In this document: positions 13,411-18,215 of the stretch, one piece after another
Layout: each line of letters opens with the position of its first letter
How positions within the stretch are numbered: the first letter of the stretch is position 1
NCBI GenBank assembly: GCA_934153805.1
Contig: CAKPFO010000032.1
Coordinates: 1-18,215 of the forward strand
DNA length: 18,215 nt
Direction of reading: 5' to 3'
DNA from: an uncultured Clostridia bacterium
GTDB lineage: Bacteria; Bacillota; Clostridia; TANB77; CAG-508
Notes under the pieces: model-generated
The model's input: only the letters and a program-made list of their open reading frames with translations
What the model was told of the DNA's origin: nothing
The model's database searches: none
Position numbers and translations under genes: made by a program

Positions 13411-13600
13411 ATTTTGCAGTTATATGTTTTTTAATATATTTTTTGTCTCCTCGTTCGAGCTAAATTATTTAGCAATTCTAACATAAATTTTACGGGACCC
13501 TTTCAATAAATGAACATTCCCCGTAAAATTTATATAAGAATTGCTACAATAATTTCCTCTCAAGGCGTCGACTGCAAAATATATTAAAAAACATATAACT
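13411..13600. repeat. Palindromic intergenic element A, copy 2
   Basis: The 109-nt core at 13447-13555 differs from copy 1 (4545-4653) at six positions, all transitions, and keeps the ACGGGACCC...CCCCGT hairpin and the TAGCAATTCT/AGAATTGCTA arms. Its outer arms, 13419-13443 and 13576-13600, are a perfect 25-bp inverted repeat whose sequence has nothing in common with the outer arms of copy 1. The core is in the same orientation in both copies. No ORF is present. Confidence 0.9.
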
Positions 13601-13619
13601 ACAAATAGAATATAATATT

Positions 13620-13667
13620 AAAAATCATAAATTATAAATCTTATAGATTTTACAATTTATGATTTTT
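13620..13667. terminator. Bidirectional terminator between hemW and mutS2
   Basis: AAAAATCATAAATT (13620-13633) pairs perfectly with AATTTATGATTTTT (13654-13667), extended by TAAA/TTTA after one mismatch. A-tracts and T-tracts flank the stem on both sides, so it can end mutS2 (- strand, whose stop is at 13677) and also hemW (+). Confidence 0.82.
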
Positions 13668-13676
13668 CTAATTTAG

Positions 13677-16118
13677 TTATTTTAAAGTTACAACAGTTAC
13701 TCCCATTTCACCTTCACCAAAAGTACCAAGTCTAAAACTTTTTACATGAGGATGTTTTCTCAAGAAATTGTGAATGCCCTCACGTAGTTTACCTGTACCT
13801 TTACCATGAACGATACGAACAGTTTGAAGTTTAGCAATATACGCGTCATCTAAAAATTTGTCAACTACAAAGCAAGCCTCGTCGACAGTTTGACCAATAA
13901 CATTAATCTCACTACTAACGCTTTTAGACTTGTTGTTACTATAAGAAGCAGAAGAATGAATACTTGTAGAAACCTCAGCCACTATACTATCTATATCTTT
14001 AATATTAATATTCATTTTCGCACTTCCAATTTGTACTTGAATTTTATCGTTTTTTCCAGATAAAGAAACAACAGTTGCAATTTCATTAACAGTATTCAAT
14101 TTAACTTTAGTGCCAATACTTAAATTACTTTTGCTAATGTTAGCTGTTTTGTTTATGTTTTCTTTATTTTTATAAATATTATCTAAAGAACTATTTAACT
14201 TATTTCTAACTTTGTTAACATTTTGCATAGAATTTGAAGAAACTACTTGCTTAACAATGTGAACAATGTCAGAATCGCTTAGATTTTTTATATCTAAAGT
14301 ATCTAAAGCCTTCCACTTACTATAAATTTCTTCTATTTCTTTAATAGCAGAGTTTGCATTGTCTTTGGCAGCAAGAAGAGTATTTTGAGCCTGCAATTTT
14401 GCTTTTTCTACTATATTTGCTTGCTCATCATTTTTTATTTTATTTTCTTGTTCTAAAGATTTTCTTAGCAATTCTACTTGATGCAAATTCTTTTCAATTT
14501 CTTCTTTTTCATTTTCAATTTTAATCTTATCATCATATATATTCTTAAGAAGTTCTTCTATATTAATACTATCATCTTTTAAAAAGTTCTTTGCATTTTG
14601 TAATATTTCATCAGAAAGACCAAGTTTTTTACTAATAGCAAAAGCATTACTTTTGCCGGGTATGCCAATTAAAAGTTTATAAGTAGGGCGTAAGTTTTCT
14701 ATATCAAATTCAGAACTTGCATTTTCGAAACCATCTGTTACTAAAGCATAATTTTTTATTTCTTGATAATGAGTAGTAGCAATAGTAAGAGCTCCAACCT
14801 TATTTAAATGTTCTAATATAGCAGTAGCTAAGCTAGCACCTTCAACAGGGTCTGTACCAGAGCCAAGTTCGTCTACCAAAACAAGAGAGTTACAAGTTAC
14901 ATTACTTAATATATCAACAACATTTGTCATATGAGCAGAAAAAGTACTTAAAGACTCTTGAATACTTTGTTCATCACCAATGTCGGCAAAAATGTTGTCG
15001 AAAACGTAAATACTACTATTTTCATTTGCAGGAATATGAAGCCCACTGCAAGCCATTAATGTAAGAAGACCAACAGTTTTTAATGCAACAGTTTTACCTC
15101 CAGTGTTAGGACCTGTAATAATTAAAGAAGTGTAGTTCTTTCCAATTTCAATATCTATAGGAACAACTTTATTGCTATCAATAAGAGGGTGTCTAGCTTT
15201 TTCTAAACAAATTATTTTCTCGGTATTTATTTTAGGACAATTAGCATCCATCAATTTTGCAAGTTTTGCCTTAGCAAAAATAAAATCTAAAAGTCCTATC
15301 AAATTTACATCTTGTTTAAGTTCAAAAGTAATAGGAAATAGAAGAGAAGAAAGATGTGCTAAAATTTTCTCTATTTCGATAGATTCTTCTATTTTTAAAT
15401 TACTAATTTTATTATTAAGTTCAAAAACAGACATAGGTTCTATAAAAACAGTAGAACCACTAGAAGAAACATCATGGATAAATCCCTTAATATTGCCTCT
15501 AAATTCTTCTTTTACAGGTATTACATATCTATCATTACGAATAGTAACAATTGCTTCCATAATATATTTAGAATATGAAGAAGAGTGAATCATATTGTTT
15601 AGGTTTTCCTTAATTTCACTTTCTAATTTTCTTCTATTCCTACGTAAATTAGAAAGAACAGGAGAAGCATTATCTGCAATATTGTCTTCGTCTAAAATAG
15701 AAGATAGTATTTGTTCTTCTATCTTTTTGTTAGTGTATAAAGAAGAAAAATAACCATCTAAAATAGAAAAAGAAGAATAATCAAAATCTTCATCACTATA
15801 AAAATAATCTTTTAACTCTCGTGCTAGTCTAAGAATGCGTGCAACATTAAGTAAATTTAAAGCATTTAAAGAGTTAGAACTTTCCAAATTTTTTATAGAA
15901 ACATCTATATTTTCAATTTCACTTATAGGCAAGTTACCTTTTCTAACTATTAGCAAATAGGCTTCAGAGGTTTCTTGTAATATCTTTCTAACTCTACTTT
16001 CTTTAAAAGTAGGTAGTAGGTCTAAACATAGTTTTTTACCAATGTAAGTACAACTTTGTTTAGCAAGCAATTCTAATATACTGTTATATTCTAATTTATT
16101 TAAATAATTCTCGTTCAT
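13677..16118 (-). CDS. mutS2: Endonuclease/ribosome-rescue ATPase MutS2
   Basis: MutS2 is the MutS paralogue without mismatch-recognition domains. Reported roles are suppression of recombination and, in Bacillus (RqcU), splitting of collided ribosomes for quality control. The 813-residue protein starts MNENYLNKLEYNSILELLA. The ATPase has Walker A GPNTGGKT near 335-342 and Walker B LVLVDELGSGTDPVEGASLA near 410-430. A long coiled coil follows (about 515-600, rich in Glu/Lys), then a KOW-like region (SIGTKVKLN). The C-terminal Smr nuclease domain has INVIGQTVDEA and HGKGTG near 770-775. On the - strand the ATG is preceded by AAAGGA, 10 bases away. It is the only - strand gene here, convergent with hemW and divergent from the second prepilin-like gene. 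Length and motifs are intact. Confidence 0.96.
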   Translation of the reverse strand: MNENYLNKLEYNSILELLAKQSCTYIGKKLCLDLLPTFKESRVRKILQETSEAYLLIVRKGNLPISEIENIDVSIKNLESSNSLNALNLLNVARILRLARELKDYFYSDEDFDYSSFSILDGYFSSLYTNKKIEEQILSSILDEDNIADNASPVLSNLRRNRRKLESEIKENLNNMIHSSSYSKYIMEAIVTIRNDRYVIPVKEEFRGNIKGFIHDVSSSGSTVFIEPMSVFELNNKISNLKIEESIEIEKILAHLSSLLFPITFELKQDVNLIGLLDFIFAKAKLAKLMDANCPKINTEKIICLEKARHPLIDSNKVVPIDIEIGKNYTSLIITGPNTGGKTVALKTVGLLTLMACSGLHIPANENSSIYVFDNIFADIGDEQSIQESLSTFSAHMTNVVDILSNVTCNSLVLVDELGSGTDPVEGASLATAILEHLNKVGALTIATTHYQEIKNYALVTDGFENASSEFDIENLRPTYKLLIGIPGKSNAFAISKKLGLSDEILQNAKNFLKDDSINIEELLKNIYDDKIKIENEKEEIEKNLHQVELLRKSLEQENKIKNDEQANIVEKAKLQAQNTLLAAKDNANSAIKEIEEIYSKWKALDTLDIKNLSDSDIVHIVKQVVSSNSMQNVNKVRNKLNSSLDNIYKNKENINKTANISKSNLSIGTKVKLNTVNEIATVVSLSGKNDKIQVQIGSAKMNINIKDIDSIVAEVSTSIHSSASYSNNKSKSVSSEINVIGQTVDEACFVVDKFLDDAYIAKLQTVRIVHGKGTGKLREGIHNFLRKHPHVKSFRLGTFGEGEMGVTVVTLK

Positions 16119-16483
16119 TTTATTAAAATTCCTTTCTTAATATTGTAAAAAAGCACTTAGATATGAAGAATATTCAAACCAAGGATTTTTATAAATACAA
16201 TATATGTAAACAATTATACACAAAATTGAGGATAAAAACAAGACACAAAGACTAGAAAAGCATGTAACTTGCGTAATTTTTTTATGTAACAACAAAATGT
16301 AATATTACTGTAATAAAAAAGAAATGTAAATGTAATAAAACAAAAAATACATAGAGAGAGTAAAGAAACATAGTTAATTGGAAAAATATGGACTTGCTAA
16401 AAAGAGCGAAAAATGATAATATAACAAAAAAATGTGTAAATAAAGAATTGCACAGTTAAATAAACAAAGGAGGATACATTTAA
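16119..16483. other. Divergent intergenic region between mutS2 and the second prepilin-like gene
   Basis: The 365 bases hold no ORF. They carry the divergent start signals of mutS2 (no clear promoter seen on the - strand) and of the prepilin-like gene (promoter 16394-16422). Bases about 16313-16345 and 16355-16370 (AATAAAAAAG, AATGTAATAAAA, GAGAGAGTA) repeat in the same order a set of motifs upstream of the first prepilin-like gene (about 5981-6030 and 6184-6192). Confidence 0.6.
16394..16422 (+). promoter_or_regulatory. Promoter of the second prepilin-like gene
   Basis: TTGCTA (16394-16399) and TAATAT (16417-16422) are 17 bases apart, giving a leader of about 55 nt before the ATG. The strong ribosome site AAAGGAGG lies at 16466-16473. 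Confidence 0.7.
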
Positions 16484-18064
16484 ATGGAAGAAATCAAAAA
16501 AATAAGAAAGGGTATGACAAAAGCAAACAAAGGTATAACATTAATCGCACTAGTAATCACAATAATTATATTAATAATTTTAGCTGGTGTAGCAGTAAAC
16601 CTATCATTAGGTGAGAATGGTATATTTAATAGAGCAAAAACAGCAAGAGAACAATATAAAATGGCAGAAGTAAAAGAAAAAATAGAACTAGCGATAGTGG
16701 ATATACAATCAGAAAAAATGGGCAAAGGCGAGCAATGCACAATAGATACAATAATAAGTGAATTGCCTGGAAAAATAGATGGATTAACAATAAGCAAAGA
16801 TGGCGAAAATGCAAAAGGAAAATATAATGACTGCGACTTTAAAATAGATCCAAGTTTAAAAGTAACAATTGAAGGAGACACCCCATCAACAGGAGGTGGC
16901 ACTAGCGGAGGTACTGGTGGAAGTACAGGAGGTGGCTCTACACCAACAACTACACTAGTAGATTCAATTACACTAAATAAAACAAGTTTGACATTAACAC
17001 AAGGCAAAGAAGAAACTTTAACTGTAACAATAAGTCCAACAACAGCAACAAATAAAGAAGTGACATGGTCTACAAATGCTGATTCTATAGCAACAGTAGA
17101 TACGACAGGTAAGGTAACAGCTGTAGCAAAAGGTACAGCAATAATAACAGCTACAGCTAAAGATGGCAGTGGAAAATCTGCAAGTTGTACGATAACTGTA
17201 AATGAAGTTCCTAAAATAGAATATGTAAATTATCCAATAGACTTAAATGGAAATGGAAAGACAACAGATGATTGGGCATTATTCTATAAAGCTGATGGAA
17301 ATGCAGATGGAGAAAAAACAGGAGGAGCATATAAAACAAATGTAGGAGATTACTACATAATAGCAGCAGATTATTTAAAAAATACAGATAGTAGATTAAA
17401 ATTAAGTCAAATGGGAACAGTAAAAACATATGATCCATATGGTGTATGTTGGAAAAACCTTCCTTCAGATTTGCCATCAACACCACAAAAAACAGGAACA
17501 GAATCATTAACAGGAACAGGAAGAACAATAAATCAGTTATTTATGCAAAACAAATTTGGAGCGTTAAATGACAATGATAATTCACTAACAGTGTCAATGT
17601 TAATAAACACAGAGAATTGGACAGGATATGTAAATACAAGCTATGCGGATTATGCAATAGGTGCACCAACATTAGAAATGTGGGTAGCAAGTTGGAATGC
17701 AACGTATGGGGAAAAATTAAAATTGTATACAAATGTAGATTCGGGAATTGGATATTGTATAGGAACAGATTCAAATAGCACAATTAATACTGATGATGTA
17801 TATATAACTACAGTGACCGGCTGGCAAAATAATAAATTGTATTTTCCACATGGAAATAGTACATATAATGAATGTGATGGAAGTTGGATTGCATCTCCAT
17901 CTGCTTGGATTTCTAGTGCTGATAGGATTATGAACGTAACATATAAAGGGTGTTTAACAACGAGTGGATCTGGTAATGGTAGTATGTGTCTTCGCCCTGT
18001 AGTCCATATAAAATCTGGAAAAACATTAACAAAAAATGCTTCGGGAATATGGGAGATAAAATAA
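16484..18064 (+). CDS. Prepilin-like secreted protein with Big_2 Ig-like domain and C-terminal ligand-type domain
   Basis: The 526-residue protein begins with a short basic leader and KG|ITLIALVITIIILIILAG (G17|I18), nearly the same as in the protein at 6348-7487, again with Ala where pilins have Glu at mature position 5. A helical stalk (NRAKTAREQYKMAEVKEKIE) and a Gly/Thr/Ser linker (about 135-157) follow. A bacterial Ig-like group 2 domain spans about 159-240 (ITLNKTSLTL...TATNKEVTWST...GKVTAVAKGTAIITATAKDG). The rest (about 245-526) contains VNYPIDLNGNGKTTDDWALFY, GAPTLEMWVASWNATY, SWIASPSAWIS and CLRPVVHIKSG. That ending resembles the DUF6273/lectin-like tails of Clostridia surface proteins. 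It is probably exported and displayed by an extended stalk. Function and ligand are unknown. It has its own promoter and terminator. Confidence 0.85.
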   Translation: MEEIKKIRKGMTKANKGITLIALVITIIILIILAGVAVNLSLGENGIFNRAKTAREQYKMAEVKEKIELAIVDIQSEKMGKGEQCTIDTIISELPGKIDGLTISKDGENAKGKYNDCDFKIDPSLKVTIEGDTPSTGGGTSGGTGGSTGGGSTPTTTLVDSITLNKTSLTLTQGKEETLTVTISPTTATNKEVTWSTNADSIATVDTTGKVTAVAKGTAIITATAKDGSGKSASCTITVNEVPKIEYVNYPIDLNGNGKTTDDWALFYKADGNADGEKTGGAYKTNVGDYYIIAADYLKNTDSRLKLSQMGTVKTYDPYGVCWKNLPSDLPSTPQKTGTESLTGTGRTINQLFMQNKFGALNDNDNSLTVSMLINTENWTGYVNTSYADYAIGAPTLEMWVASWNATYGEKLKLYTNVDSGIGYCIGTDSNSTINTDDVYITTVTGWQNNKLYFPHGNSTYNECDGSWIASPSAWISSADRIMNVTYKGCLTTSGSGNGSMCLRPVVHIKSGKTLTKNASGIWEIK

Positions 18065-18150
18065 TAAAATTGTAATAATAGAATAATTAAACTTGTTCTA
18101 TAACAGCAAAAAAACTACAGAATGATTTGTAAAAAATCAGGTTCTATAAT

Positions 18151-18196
18151 AAATGTTGGGGTGGTTATATAAAAATAACTACTTCAACATTTTTTT
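18151..18196 (+). terminator. Intrinsic terminator of the second prepilin-like gene
   Basis: Bases 18151-18168 pair with 18175-18192 over 18 positions (several G-U), around a 6-nt loop, followed by a run of seven T (18190-18196). It lies 86 bases after the stop codon. Confidence 0.88.
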
Positions 18197-18215
18197 GTAA
18201 AAAATAATGCACTTA

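Larger units (their letters stand above)
13365..13676. other. Intergenic region between convergent hemW and mutS2
   Basis: This 312-bp gap holds no gene. It contains element A copy 2 (13411-13600) and, next to the mutS2 stop codon, a bidirectional terminator (13620-13667). Confidence 0.8.

Noticed and set aside
13449..13462. T-loop-like GTTCGAGCT in element A, suggesting a tRNA fragment
   Set aside because: There is no acceptor stem, anticodon arm or D-loop in reach, and the other copy has GTTCAAGTT; it is part of the repeated core only.

Overview
The window reads as chromosomal DNA from a low-GC member of Bacillota, class Clostridia, probably an uncultured gut lineage. The grounds are strongly A/T-ending codons, purine-rich Shine-Dalgarno sites, TTG/GTG starts, Firmicutes-type genes (MutS2, WhiA, NrnA, a Clostridia-like 6S RNA) and two proteins with the 'KGITLIAL...ILAGVAINLSL' prepilin-like head that I associate with gut Clostridia. 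I cannot name a species.

Region 1 (1-5650) is a translation/RNA-maturation operon on the + strand: the last codons of an upstream gene (probably an L7Ae/YlxQ-like RNA-binding protein), infB, rbfA, nrnA and truB, closed by a strong terminator. The infB-rbfA and rbfA-nrnA gaps each hold a near-perfect hairpin. The nrnA-truB gap holds a ~190-nt palindromic element (element A, copy 1).

Region 2 (5650-8205) is accessory. A 700-bp gene-free stretch carries a second kind of palindromic element (B, with perfect 30-bp outer arms). A secreted prepilin-like protein with a formylglycine-generating-enzyme/C-type-lectin-like head follows. Its last ~150 bp switch abruptly in codon use and are followed by a small hairpin, as in variable repeats of diversity-generating retroelements (DGRs). 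A 6S RNA gene with its own near-consensus promoter comes next. No reverse transcriptase or template repeat lies in the window, so diversification would have to be driven from elsewhere.

Region 3 (8100-10303) is a monocistronic surface-protein gene: signal peptide, choice-of-anchor-A-like domain, about 20 copies of an 18-bp SSSEEE repeat and a sortase-like TPRTG tail. It has its own promoter and terminator, and its base composition differs from its neighbours.

Region 4 (10395-16118) holds prmC, whiA and hemW in one tight + strand operon behind a good promoter, facing mutS2 on the - strand. Between the convergent genes lie element A copy 2 and a bidirectional terminator. Region 5 (16119-18196) is a second prepilin-like gene with a Big_2 Ig-like domain and a different C-terminal domain, with its own promoter and terminator. 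Its leader resembles that of the first prepilin-like gene.

The points most worth following up are the putative DGR-diversified prepilin-like protein and the palindromic elements, whose core is shared between copies while the long self-complementary arms are specific to each site.
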